A stretch of 64,000 nt of DNA from the NCBI RefSeq assembly GCF_040149665.1, contig NZ_JBEFLP010000001.1, positions 1,488,001 to 1,552,000 of the forward strand, in the 5' to 3' direction. A program made the position numbers and the translations under genes. The notes beneath the pieces are model-generated. The model was not told the DNA's origin. It saw only the letters and a program-made list of their open reading frames with translations, and made no database searches. Numbering within the stretch: the first letter of the stretch is position 1; every line of letters starts with the position of its first letter. Positions 29,374 through 38,400 of the stretch are shown piece after piece. Origin of the DNA: Sulfitobacter sp. HNIBRBA3233. Its GTDB lineage: Bacteria > Pseudomonadota > Alphaproteobacteria > Rhodobacterales > Rhodobacteraceae.

Positions 29374-32260
29374 TGTCGCAACGCTGGCACAGGCCCGCGT
29401 GTTCGTGGGTGCCGACATCCGGCAGGACCTTCCAGCAGCGCGCGCATTTCTGTCCTTCCGCCTTGGCAAAGCTGACCGCCACGCCGTCGATTTCGGGCAG
29501 GCGGAAGGCATCGGAGGGCGCGGGATCGCCTGTCACCTCGATCTGGCTGGTGATGGTCACATCCTCGAACGACACGCTTTCCAACGCCGCGCGCTGTGCG
29601 TCATCCTCCACGTAGACAACCGGCGCGGCCTCGAGCGAGGCACCGATCACCTTGTCGGTGCGCTGCACCTCCAGCGCCGCCGTCACCACGCGCCGCGCGG
29701 CGCGCACCTTTGCCCATTTCGCCGCAAGATCAGGATCCTTCCAGCCGTCGGGCGTCGCAGGGATATCCTGAAGATGGACCGAGCTGTCGTCGCCGCCGAA
29801 ACGCTCCAGCCAGACTTCCTCCATCGTGAAGACAAGCACCGGCGCCAGCCATGTCGTCAGCCGGTGGAACAGCAGATCCATGACCGTGCGGGCCGCGCGG
29901 CGGCGCAATGTATCGCCGTCGCAATAGAGCGCGTCCTTGCGGATATCGAAGTAGAAGGCCGACAGGTCCAGCGTGGCGAAGTTGAAGACCGCCTGGAACA
30001 CACCCTGAAAATCGAATCGGGCGTAGCCATCGCGCACCACATCGTCGAGCTCGGCGAGACGGTGCAGCACCCAACGCTCCAGTTCCGGCATCTCGGCGGC
30101 ATCCACCCGGTCGCTTTCCGAAAAGTCGCCCAGCGCCCCCAGCATGTAGCGCATCGTATTGCGCAACCGGCGATAGCTGTCTGCCACACCCTTGAGGATC
30201 TCGGGCCCGATCCGCTGGTCGGCGGTATAGTCCGATTGCGCGACCCACAAACGCAGGATGTCGGCACCGTATTGGTTCACGATCTCGTCGGGAACGATGG
30301 TGTTGCCGATGGATTTGGACATCTTCATGCCCTTCTGGTCCAGCGTGAACCCGTGCGTCACCACCTGCCGGTAGGGCGCACGCCCGTAGGTGCCGCAGCT
30401 TTGCAGCAGAGACGAATGGAACCACCCCCGGTGCTGGTCGGTGCCTTCCATGTAGACATCGGCGATGCCGTCGTCCGAGCCGTCCTCGCGGTCGCGCAGG
30501 GTGAAGGCGTGCGTGGAGCCGGAATCGAACCACACATCCAGAATGTCGGTCACCTGATCGTAACCGTCGGGGTTGACGATATCGCCGAGGAAACGCTCCT
30601 TCGCGCCCTCCTCGTACCAGGCGTCGGCACCCTCTGCCTCGAACGCCTCGACGATGCGGGCGTTCACCTGCGGATTGCGCAGCAGGTAATCGTCATCCGT
30701 GGGCAACGCGCCTTTCTTGGTAAAGCAGGTCAGCGGCACGCCCCAGGCGCGCTGGCGTGACAGCACCCAGTCGGGGCGCGCCTCCATCATGGAATAGAGA
30801 CGGTTGCGGCCCGATTTCGGTGTCCATTTGACGTTGTCGATTTCCGTCAGGGCGCGTTCGCGGATCGTCTTGCCGAATGTGTCCTGCCCGTCGCCCACGG
30901 GCTTGTCGATGGCGGCGAACCACTGTGGCGTGTTGCGGTAGATCACCGGCGCCTTGGAACGCCACGAATGCGGATAGCTGTGCTTGATCTTGCCGCGCGC
31001 CAGAAGGCCGCCGACCGAGGCGAGCTTGTCGATGATCGCCTTGTTCGCCTCGCCTTCGCCGCCCTTGCGGCTGAGGATATATTTGCCGCCAAAGAACGGC
31101 AGATCCGGCCGGAAAGACCCGTCGTCCATCACGTTGTAGGTGATGACCTGTTGCAGCATCCCCAGATCGCGGTAGAGCTCGTATTCCTCCATCCCGTGGG
31201 AAGGCGCGCAATGCACGAAACCGGTCCCTTCGGTGTCGGTGACGAAATCGGCGGCGCGGAAATCGCGGATGTCATCCCATTCGCCGTTGCTGCCTTCGGC
31301 CCCATAAAGCGGGTGTTTCAGGCTGATCGTGGCCAGTTCGTCGTTGGTGACATCGCGCAGGCGCGTCCACTGGCCCTCTTCCAGACGGGCGCGGGTAAAC
31401 ACATCCGCTGCCAGATTGTCAGCCAGCAGATAGCGGTCCCCGACAGAGGCCCAGCATTCGTCCGGTGTGCCGGTGACTTCGTATAGCCCGTAAGAGATGC
31501 CCTCGCCGTAGACCACGGCCTTGTTCGACGGCATGGTCCAGGGGGTTGTCGTCCAGATGACGACCCTGGCGCCTTCAAGCTCGCCACCGCCCACGACCTC
31601 GAACTTCACCCAGATCGTGAAGCTTTCCTTGTCGTGGTACTCCACCTCGGCCTCGGCCAGTGCGGTCTGCTCGATGGGCGACCACATCACGGGCTTGGAG
31701 CCCTGATAGAGCGTCCCGTTCATCAGGAACTTCATGAATTCCTCGGCGATCACACGTTCGGCGTGGAAATCCATCGTCAGATAGGGATCGGCCCAGTTGC
31801 CGGTGATGCCCAGACGCTTGAATTCGTCGCGCTGGATGTCGACCCATCCGGCGGCGAACTGGCGGCACTCGGCACGGAATTCGTTGATCGGCACGTCGTC
31901 CTTGTTACGGCCTTTCTTGCGGTACTGTTCCTCGATCTTCCATTCGATGGGCAGGCCGTGGCAGTCCCAGCCGGGGATATAGCGCGCGTCGTAGCCCATC
32001 ATCTGGTGGCTGCGCACGATCATGTCCTTGATCGTCTTGTTCAGCGCGTGGCCGATGTGCAGATGCCCGTTGGCATAGGGCGGACCGTCGTGCAGGGTGA
32101 AAGGCGTGCGGCCCTGTTTCTCGCGCAGGCGGTCGTAGATGCCGATGCGCTCCCAGCGCTCCAGCCATGCGGGTTCGCGCTTGGGCAGGCCCGCGCGCAT
32201 CGGGAAATCGGTCTTGGGCAGGTTCAGCGTATCTTTATAGTCGGGTGTCTCGGCGCACAT
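29357..32260 (-). CDS. ileS: Isoleucyl-tRNA synthetase
   Basis: The 967-aa class I synthetase has the HIGH motif (residues 68-71, in NGHLHIGHALNK), the KMSKS loop (KGMKMSKSIGNT, near residue 645), a CP1 editing domain between them, and a C-terminal zinc-finger domain (KCARCWKVLPDVG and CQRCDSAV). This is the bacterial type with the zinc ribbon. It lies 255 bp downstream of ycjF, and that gap holds a long structured inverted repeat (32420-32508). Confidence 0.98.
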   Translation of the reverse strand: MCAETPDYKDTLNLPKTDFPMRAGLPKREPAWLERWERIGIYDRLREKQGRTPFTLHDGPPYANGHLHIGHALNKTIKDMIVRSHQMMGYDARYIPGWDCHGLPIEWKIEEQYRKKGRNKDDVPINEFRAECRQFAAGWVDIQRDEFKRLGITGNWADPYLTMDFHAERVIAEEFMKFLMNGTLYQGSKPVMWSPIEQTALAEAEVEYHDKESFTIWVKFEVVGGGELEGARVVIWTTTPWTMPSNKAVVYGEGISYGLYEVTGTPDECWASVGDRYLLADNLAADVFTRARLEEGQWTRLRDVTNDELATISLKHPLYGAEGSNGEWDDIRDFRAADFVTDTEGTGFVHCAPSHGMEEYELYRDLGMLQQVITYNVMDDGSFRPDLPFFGGKYILSRKGGEGEANKAIIDKLASVGGLLARGKIKHSYPHSWRSKAPVIYRNTPQWFAAIDKPVGDGQDTFGKTIRERALTEIDNVKWTPKSGRNRLYSMMEARPDWVLSRQRAWGVPLTCFTKKGALPTDDDYLLRNPQVNARIVEAFEAEGADAWYEEGAKERFLGDIVNPDGYDQVTDILDVWFDSGSTHAFTLRDREDGSDDGIADVYMEGTDQHRGWFHSSLLQSCGTYGRAPYRQVVTHGFTLDQKGMKMSKSIGNTIVPDEIVNQYGADILRLWVAQSDYTADQRIGPEILKGVADSYRRLRNTMRYMLGALGDFSESDRVDAAEMPELERWVLHRLAELDDVVRDGYARFDFQGVFQAVFNFATLDLSAFYFDIRKDALYCDGDTLRRRAARTVMDLLFHRLTTWLAPVLVFTMEEVWLERFGGDDSSVHLQDIPATPDGWKDPDLAAKWAKVRAARRVVTAALEVQRTDKVIGASLEAAPVVYVEDDAQRAALESVSFEDVTITSQIEVTGDPAPSDAFRLPEIDGVAVSFAKAEGQKCARCWKVLPDVGTHEHAGLCQRCDSAVSG

Positions 32261-32419
32261 CTTGGGCGTCCTTTGTCTGTCGTATCATGTCAAATCAGGA
32301 GAAGGGCGGCGCGACGGTCGTCAGCACCTTTACCCGGCGGCCCACCTTCAGGAGAGCGCCGGGAGAATAATTCGCTGTATGCAGAGATAAGCCAACATCT
32401 TGCCAGCGCTTATAGGCCC

Positions 32420-32508
32420 GCTGCAACAGGGGGGCAAGCGCGGTTTGACGGTCTTTTCGGTCACCTGCGTCGCCCGACGATACCGCGCGGCCCCCGCCCT
32501 GTTGCAGC
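32420..32508. ncRNA. Candidate structured RNA: long rod-like inverted repeat in the ileS leader
   Basis: GCTGCAACAGGG (32420-32431) and CCCTGTTGCAGC (32497-32508) are a perfect 12-bp inverted repeat 65 nt apart. Read on the minus strand the pairing continues inwards: GGGGGC with GCCCCC, then GCGCGG with CCGCGC, giving roughly 22 interrupted base pairs. The apical part holds a perfect CGTCG-GG-CGACG hairpin. It lies between the ycjF stop and the ileS start and contains no plausible ORF. It may be an ileS leader, a free-standing small RNA of either strand, an elaborate ycjF 3' end, or a MITE-like element. I could not match it to 4.5S, 6S or T-box consensus by eye. Confidence 0.45.
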
Positions 32509-32515
32509 CGGCGAC

Positions 32516-33544
32516 CTATGTGGAGCCCTTGTCCTTGGGCGCGCCCGAGCGGGCGGGCATCAGCCCCGACAGGCTGCGCCCGATCAGAGCACGGACCTTG
32601 GGACGCCGGCCTGCCGAGAAGGGCATCGGGCGGCAGACTTCCATGGCCGCCACGCCGACCCGCGCGGTCAAGGCCCCGTTGACCAGCCCTTCACCGAACC
32701 GCCGGCTGAGCTTGCCAAGGATCGAACCGCCCAGAAACGGCTCGAGCAGGTCGTCGCCCACGGCCACCGCCCCGGTCGCGACCAGATGCGACAGCACCGT
32801 ACGCGTCAGGCGCCACGAGCCGAAAAAGCCGGACCGCCCGCCGTAGACTTCGGCAATGCGGCGGATCATCCGCAAGTTGGACGTCAGCGCCGCGACGACA
32901 TCGGCCATCGCCAGCGGCACCAGCGCGGTCACGGTCGCCACCTGCCGCGCGGCGGCCTCGACCTCGCGCTCGGCGGCGCGGTCCAGCGGGGACAGCAGCT
33001 CGTGCTCTGCCAGGGCCAGCAGCGCGGGCGCATCGAGCTGGTCGCCGCGCAGTTCTGCCAGCCGGTCACGGCCCCAGCGCGTATCCTCGCGCCCCTTGTA
33101 AAGGCTGACCAGCCGGTCCGTGACATCGCGCGCGGCAGCCAGATCCTCTGCTGCGCGTGCCTCGGCTGCCGCATGGCGCAACCCGTCGAGCCGCGACAGA
33201 CGCCCGAAGGCCGCGGCCTCGCGCAGGGCGATCAGCAGCAGCACCAGAAGGAACGCGCCCGTCAGCACTGTCATGGCCCAGCCCACAAGCGGATACCGCG
33301 CCAGCAGGTCGGTGATGAAAGACCACGCCGCAATCGACACGAGCGCGGCCACCAGCGCGGCGAGCAGCCCCCAGAACAGGCGCGTCAGCCGTGACGGCTG
33401 GCGCGCGCCCAGCCGTGCCGCGATCTGCATGGCGCGCCCTTCGGGCGTCGCGTCCTGCGCGGGATCGACAATCGCGGGCGCATCCGCGACCGACGGGGCG
33501 TCTGCCCTGTCCTCCAGATCGAAAAGAACCGGTCCTCGGGCCAT
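32516..33544 (-). CDS. ycjF: YcjF/TIGR01620-family membrane protein
   Basis: The 342-aa protein has two adjacent TM helices (about residues 55-77 and 89-110) and a C-terminal DUF697-like region (VTALVPLAMADVVAALTSNLRMIRRIAEVYGG; FLGGSILGKLSRRFGEGLVNGALTARVGVAAMEVCRP). YcjF goes with the YcjX P-loop ATPase/GTPase, often under heat-shock or envelope-stress control. Its ATG overlaps the GNAT stop by 1 bp (TGATG). The exact role is unknown. Confidence 0.88.
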   Translation of the reverse strand: MARGPVLFDLEDRADAPSVADAPAIVDPAQDATPEGRAMQIAARLGARQPSRLTRLFWGLLAALVAALVSIAAWSFITDLLARYPLVGWAMTVLTGAFLLVLLLIALREAAAFGRLSRLDGLRHAAAEARAAEDLAAARDVTDRLVSLYKGREDTRWGRDRLAELRGDQLDAPALLALAEHELLSPLDRAAEREVEAAARQVATVTALVPLAMADVVAALTSNLRMIRRIAEVYGGRSGFFGSWRLTRTVLSHLVATGAVAVGDDLLEPFLGGSILGKLSRRFGEGLVNGALTARVGVAAMEVCRPMPFSAGRRPKVRALIGRSLSGLMPARSGAPKDKGST

Positions 33545-33993
33545 CAGGTGCCCTCCCTTTGCCATTCGAAACGGATATCGGGCAGCCGCGCATCGTTGGT
33601 CGCCCCGTCGCTGCGCGTGATCTCGCGAAAGCCCGCCTTGCGGTAAAAGCGGGTGGCACGCGCGTTGCGCTCGTAGCTCCACAGGCCCAGCGCCGGGGCT
33701 TGGGCCTGCGCGTGCTGCATCAGCGTGCGGGCAATGCCGCGTCCTTGCAGATGCGGGCGCAGATAGAGGCCATGCACCTCCGCCCCCCGCCGCGCGAGAA
33801 AGCCCGCAGCCTGACCTTCCGCAAGCGCGACATAAACCCAGCCCGCGTCGATCATGTCACCGATCATGCCGATGATCTCGGCCCCCGAATAGAGCTTTGG
33901 CAACCAGTCCAGACGGCCGTTCGCCTCCGCCATGATCGCACCCAGACGACCCGCATCCAGCGGGCGGGCGGGACGCAGGGCGATCGCGGTCAC
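33544..33993 (-). CDS. GNAT family N-acetyltransferase between ycjX and ycjF
   Basis: The 149-aa protein has the GNAT acetyl-CoA fold: [20 protein letters not shown] is motif A and [19 protein letters not shown] motif B. The start is GTG at 33993 ([11 protein letters not shown]), overlapping the ycjX stop by 4 bp (GTGA). Overlaps at both ends lock it into the ycjX-ycjF unit. The acceptor substrate is unknown. Confidence 0.9.
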   Translation of the reverse strand: MTAIALRPARPLDAGRLGAIMAEANGRLDWLPKLYSGAEIIGMIGDMIDAGWVYVALAEGQAAGFLARRGAEVHGLYLRPHLQGRGIARTLMQHAQAQAPALGLWSYERNARATRFYRKAGFREITRSDGATNDARLPDIRFEWQREGT

Positions 33994-35405
33994 AGACGGT
34001 CTCCGAACAGGAACTCCGCCGCGTGATCCAGACGGATGTGCGGCGGCCCATAGCCCGGGCGCAATGTCAGCGGGCTGGGCGCAAAGCGCATGATGGCATA
34101 ATCCTCTGCCAGCCATTCGCGGGCGCCCGCACGGGCGGCCGAGAGGATTTCGGACGGGTTCTCGGGCAGCTCACCGGGGTAGAAGGCCGCCTGCTTGCCT
34201 GTCTCCAGCAGGGTGCCGCGCACCACGTCCAGATCGACGCCGCCATGGACCATGCGGTCTTCGGTGGTGGCGCGCAGGCTGGCGATAGACATCGCCTGCG
34301 TCCGCGCGCCCGCGAAATTCGCACGGTCCCGGGCGTCGCGGGTCAGCGCCTGCATGATCGCGGTCAGCCGCGCGTGCTGGGAATGGTGCAGGTGGTCGGC
34401 CTTGGTGGCGGCGAACAGGATCTTTTCAACCCGTTTGCCCCCCAGAAGACCGGCCAGAAAACTGTTGCGCCCCGGGCGGAACGCGCCGAGCGTCTCGGTC
34501 ATGGCCGCGCGCAGATCATCGACGGCGGGCGGCCCTGCATTGATCGCACCCAGCGCGTCGACCAGTACGACCTGCCGGTCGATCCGCGCGAAATGCTCGC
34601 GAAAGAAGGGTTTGACGACCTCGCGTTTGTAAGCCTCGAACCGCCGCGCCATTTCGCGGCGCAGGGTCTTGCGCCCATCCGCTCCGTCGCGCGGCAGCGG
34701 TGCGAAGGTCAGCACCGGCGATCCGGCCAGATCACCGGGCAGCAAGAACCGCCCCGGCGTACAGTCCGAAAACCCCGCCCGGCGCGCGGCCTGAAGATAG
34801 GCGGCATAGGTCTGCGCCAGCGTCTTGGCGACAGGCTCGGACAGCTCCGCCTGCGCGTCCGTTCGCGCGACGAGGTCCAGATATTCCGCCGCCTCATCGC
34901 GGTCCGCGATGCGCGTCAGCACCTGTTCGGACCAGCTGTCGTAATCGACATCCAGAAGACCCAGATCCAGAAGCCATTCGCCCGGATAATCCACGATATC
35001 GAGATGCACGGTGCGCGATCCCTTGAGCCCGGCCAGCATCCCGTTCGGCCGCACCCGCAGGCTGAGCCTGAGTTCCGACACCGCGCGGGTGCTGTCGGGC
35101 CAGTGCGGCGCCGATGCGGTCAGCGCCGCCAGATGCCCTTCGAAATCGAAGCGCGGCACGGTGTCATCGGGTTGCGGCTGCAAGAACGCCGCCTCGATCC
35201 GGCCCTCGCGGGCCGCCAGCAGGCCGGGCATGCGCCCGCGATCCATCAGGTTGGCCACAAGCGAGGTGATGAAAACCGTCTTTCCCGACCGCGCAAGCCC
35301 CGTCACTCCCAGACGGATCACCGGTTCAAAGAACGTCTCCGACACGGTGTCCTGCACCGCTTCGACCTGTCGCCAAATACCATCGGCTATCTGTGAAATG
35401 ACCAC
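33990..35405 (-). CDS. ycjX: YcjX family P-loop ATPase/GTPase
   Basis: The protein has Walker A GLARSGKT near residue 36 and the conserved segments [28 protein letters not shown] and [12 protein letters not shown]. YcjX proteins are stress-induced P-loop NTPases of unproven function paired with membrane protein YcjF. No ATG is available: I chose GTG at 35405 ([11 protein letters not shown], 471 aa, near the E. coli length). GTG at 35450 would add 15 residues. Confidence 0.88.
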   Translation of the reverse strand: MVISQIADGIWRQVEAVQDTVSETFFEPVIRLGVTGLARSGKTVFITSLVANLMDRGRMPGLLAAREGRIEAAFLQPQPDDTVPRFDFEGHLAALTASAPHWPDSTRAVSELRLSLRVRPNGMLAGLKGSRTVHLDIVDYPGEWLLDLGLLDVDYDSWSEQVLTRIADRDEAAEYLDLVARTDAQAELSEPVAKTLAQTYAAYLQAARRAGFSDCTPGRFLLPGDLAGSPVLTFAPLPRDGADGRKTLRREMARRFEAYKREVVKPFFREHFARIDRQVVLVDALGAINAGPPAVDDLRAAMTETLGAFRPGRNSFLAGLLGGKRVEKILFAATKADHLHHSQHARLTAIMQALTRDARDRANFAGARTQAMSIASLRATTEDRMVHGGVDLDVVRGTLLETGKQAAFYPGELPENPSEILSAARAGAREWLAEDYAIMRFAPSPLTLRPGYGPPHIRLDHAAEFLFGDRL

Positions 35406-35490
35406 GCGCGCCCCGCTTTGAACTTGGGGCTGAACATAGGCACGCGTCACGGGGATTGAAAGACGCGACGCCGCTGGGTAAATCGCCCCT

Positions 35491-36261
35491 ATGCCGCGCT
35501 ATGCCCTCAAGATCGAATACCACGGCGCGCCGTTCGCCGGATGGCAGCGCCAGCGCGAACAGCCGTCCGTACAGGGCGCGATCGAATCCGCACTGGCCCG
35601 GCTGGAACCGCGCGAGCACACGATTGCCGCCGCCGGGCGCACGGACGCGGGTGTGCACGCGACCGGACAGGTCGCGCATTGCGACATGACCCGCGACTGG
35701 GGGGCCTACCGGCTGTCCGAGGCGCTGAATTACCATCTCAAACCCGCCCCCGTTGCCATCGTCGCCTGTGCCGAAGTGGGCGAAGACTTCCATGCGCGGT
35801 TTTCGGCTGAGGAACGCCAGTACCACTTTCGCCTGCTGATGCGCCGCGCACCGGCGACCCACGCCAAGGGGCTGGTCTGGCAGATCAAGCATGCCCTCGA
35901 TGTCGACGCGATGCGAGAGGCCGCAGGCCGGTTGCTGGGCAAGCATGATTTCACGACGTTCCGGTCGACCATCTGTCAGGCCCAAAGTCCGGTGAAAACT
36001 CTGGACCGGCTCGATGTGCGGCAGGTGGAGACGGCGCAGGGGCCCGAGATTCACTTTGACGTGCGCGCGCGGTCCTTCCTGCACAATCAGGTCCGCAGTT
36101 TCGTCGGCACTCTTGAGCGTGTCGGCAGCGGCGCGATGACACCCGACGATGTCGAAGCCGCACTCGCCGCGCGCGACCGTGCCGCCTGCGGTCCGGTCTG
36201 CCCGCCGCACGGGCTCTACCTTGCGCATGTCACCTATCCGCAGGACCCGTTCGCGCCCTAG
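35491..36261 (+). CDS. truA: tRNA pseudouridine(38-40) synthase TruA
   Basis: TruA makes pseudouridine at tRNA positions 38-40. The 256-aa protein carries the catalytic Asp52 in [19 protein letters not shown], and the [19 protein letters not shown] segment near residue 195. It diverges from ycjX and converges on the DUF3726 gene with only a 16-bp gap and no clear terminator. Confidence 0.97.
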   Translation: MPRYALKIEYHGAPFAGWQRQREQPSVQGAIESALARLEPREHTIAAAGRTDAGVHATGQVAHCDMTRDWGAYRLSEALNYHLKPAPVAIVACAEVGEDFHARFSAEERQYHFRLLMRRAPATHAKGLVWQIKHALDVDAMREAAGRLLGKHDFTTFRSTICQAQSPVKTLDRLDVRQVETAQGPEIHFDVRARSFLHNQVRSFVGTLERVGSGAMTPDDVEAALAARDRAACGPVCPPHGLYLAHVTYPQDPFAP

Positions 36262-36277
36262 CCAGGAGTGATCGACG

Positions 36278-36748
36278 TCAGTCGTTGTCGGTCAGACCGG
36301 CACCTGCCCCGGCGCGCCGCGACGCTTCGGTTTCGGGCACCAGAATGCGGGCCGCCAGTGCCGACCACTGCGCCACCGTATCCCGGTCGAGGTCGATGCG
36401 CCCCGCAAGGCGCAACCGGTTCGGGGCAGCCAGATCGACGACGACCCGGCCTGCGGCGTCGATCCACGCCGCATGGGGCAGCGTTTCGAGATAGGACCGG
36501 ACGAGTGCTGTATCCATGGACAGGCCGCTCTCGCCCCCTTCCGCGATACGGTCGAGGCTCCGCGGCACCGACAGGATCGGCCCCTGCGGCAGGCTTGCCA
36601 GCGCTGCCTTCAGCATCTCCGGATCACGCCCCGCGAGCAGATGCGCCACTGCCGCGCGGCCGAACTGTGCGGCCTGTGCGGGTGGTGCACCCGCACCGCG
36701 CGCGGCCTTGCCCGCCAGTGCCATGACTTCGTTGGCGGAAAAGCTCAA
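36278..36748 (-). CDS. DUF3726-like protein
   Basis: The 156-aa protein begins SFSANEVMALAGKAARGAGAP, which resembles DUF3726 N-termini; it is shorter than I would expect of that family. No signal or TM helix. The start chosen is TTG at 36748, overlapping the upstream stop by 4 bp (TTGA); an ATG at 36769 would overlap by 25 bp. Third gene of a coupled trio with an M19 peptidase and an uncharacterised protein. Function unknown. Confidence 0.7.
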   Translation of the reverse strand: MSFSANEVMALAGKAARGAGAPPAQAAQFGRAAVAHLLAGRDPEMLKAALASLPQGPILSVPRSLDRIAEGGESGLSMDTALVRSYLETLPHAAWIDAAGRVVVDLAAPNRLRLAGRIDLDRDTVAQWSALAARILVPETEASRRAGAGAGLTDND

Positions 36749-38400
36749 AACGCCATCACCGGAAGCCACCAGTCATCCGCACCGGCCCCGAGTTCGTCGG
36801 CCAGCGGCGCGCCCTGACACAGGGTCACACGCGTCCAGCGGTCGGATTTCGGATCAAATTTGGAGGCCCCGAAAAACGACAGCTTGCAGCGCAGCATGTC
36901 GACGGGCAGACACCCCTGCCCGATAAGGTTATCGCGTATCTCGGCGTAGGGATATCGCGCCGACAGGCAGACCCGCGACACGGCCAGCGCCTGATCGGGA
37001 TGCCTGTCGACAAACGCGCTGACCGGTTCCGTCTGCGCGGGAAGATCGCGATAGGCCGCCGCCACCCGGCGGGCAATGTCGAGCGGCGATTCCAGATCCG
37101 CGCCCGGCTCTTCGAACCGCAAGCCCAGCCGCGGCTCCATCTTGGCCTCGGACACGTACCAGAACTGGCTGCACTCCGCCTTATCCGCATAGTCGCGCCC
37201 GAGTGCCCAGTCGAAATCGCGTTCGATCCGCGCGCGCAGCATCTGCGTATCGGCCATGGGGGGTGCGAGCGGGCCGAAGGGATCGGACATGCAGTCGGCC
37301 AGCCCGTCAACCAGCTCTCCGAACGGCTCGATCAGCAGCGCGGCCATTAGCTCCTCTACGTCGAGACTTTGCCTTTGCGCGCCGCGCATGGCCGCGTCCA
37401 AGGCACCGGGCCGGGCAAGCGCGCCGGGCGCGAGCAGTCGCCGCGCAACGTTCCAGTCGGCCCGCAGCGCCACGATCCGCGCCTGTTGCACGGGATCCGG
37501 CACCGACCATTCGGCCAGATGGGCCGCAGCCCGGTCTGCCAGAACCCCGATGCGGTCACGCTGGGCAGGGCCAAGATCGGACACCGCCCGGACACGGGCC
37601 AGCGCGGTTTCGCGCGCGATCATCCAGTTGTTCAGCAAGACCGGATGCGCGACCAGAAAGGGCGCCATGCCAAGGCCCGTGGAATTGCCGATCCCGAGGT
37701 GCCGCTTGATCCCGCGATCAAGCGTACCGCGGCCGACGTGCTCGGCCAGGGCATGGGTGAAATGCCGGATCAGGAACACGGTCAGCATCTCGGCGGAAAA
37801 CGGACCTTCAAGGCCCGGTCGCGTATCGTAGACGGCGCGGTCCGCAATACCGAACTTTCCGTTGCCGTAGACCGCCGTGGTGCGCATCAGATACCCGACG
37901 TCGCGGATCATCGCGGGGTCGGCCTGGCGGCCCGCGCGCAGGCTTTGCACCACATGCGCAAACAGCCGGACGGATTTGTTCGCGCGGCTGAGAACGAGGT
38001 CCCTGTCAGAGAATCTGCCCGCTTCCTGCAAGGGGGCGTTGGCGATGATGCGGGCGACATCCGCGTCACCCGGCACCCCGTCAAACAGAACATAGGCGCT
38101 GTCCCACGCCGTCGCGATCACGCGGTCGGTGCGCGCTTCGGGCGGCAGATCGCGCGCCACCGCGACAAGCGCGTAGCGGTGCCCGCCCAGCGCGACGCTG
38201 ATCACCGCATGGCCGAACCCTTCCGGGCAAAGCTCCCAACGATCGACCCGCACCTCGGCGCGCTCAGCCGCCAGGCGCCGGATCAGCGTGCGCAGAAAGG
38301 ACAGCCGCGTGGGAAACATCGCCCCCATCCGCGCCAGCCGCATCACCTCGGCCGGCGGGCGCAGCGGCGCTTGCGGCGGCAGGTGCATCCCGTCCTTCAC
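36745..38400 (-). CDS. Conserved hypothetical protein (551 aa), second gene of the M19 trio
   Basis: I cannot assign a domain. The protein is soluble and Arg/Ala-rich, with a mostly helical pattern and conserved-looking segments such as GNGKFGIADRAVYDTRPGL, HLGIGNSTGLGMAPFLV and CMSDPFGPLAPP. Trp/Tyr clusters (ECSQFWYVSEAKMEPRLG) suggest a catalytic or binding core rather than a scaffold. Its start overlaps the M19 peptidase stop by 4 bp, and its stop overlaps the next gene. Coupling suggests a shared pathway or complex. Confidence 0.8.
   Translation of the reverse strand: MKDGMHLPPQAPLRPPAEVMRLARMGAMFPTRLSFLRTLIRRLAAERAEVRVDRWELCPEGFGHAVISVALGGHRYALVAVARDLPPEARTDRVIATAWDSAYVLFDGVPGDADVARIIANAPLQEAGRFSDRDLVLSRANKSVRLFAHVVQSLRAGRQADPAMIRDVGYLMRTTAVYGNGKFGIADRAVYDTRPGLEGPFSAEMLTVFLIRHFTHALAEHVGRGTLDRGIKRHLGIGNSTGLGMAPFLVAHPVLLNNWMIARETALARVRAVSDLGPAQRDRIGVLADRAAAHLAEWSVPDPVQQARIVALRADWNVARRLLAPGALARPGALDAAMRGAQRQSLDVEELMAALLIEPFGELVDGLADCMSDPFGPLAPPMADTQMLRARIERDFDWALGRDYADKAECSQFWYVSEAKMEPRLGLRFEEPGADLESPLDIARRVAAAYRDLPAQTEPVSAFVDRHPDQALAVSRVCLSARYPYAEIRDNLIGQGCLPVDMLRCKLSFFGASKFDPKSDRWTRVTLCQGAPLADELGAGADDWWLPVMAF

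Noticed and set aside
32400-33394. Plus-strand frames antisense to ycjF, including the inverted-repeat region
   Set aside because: They lack starts with ribosome-binding sites and conserved motifs. The region has structure as RNA or DNA, not protein.
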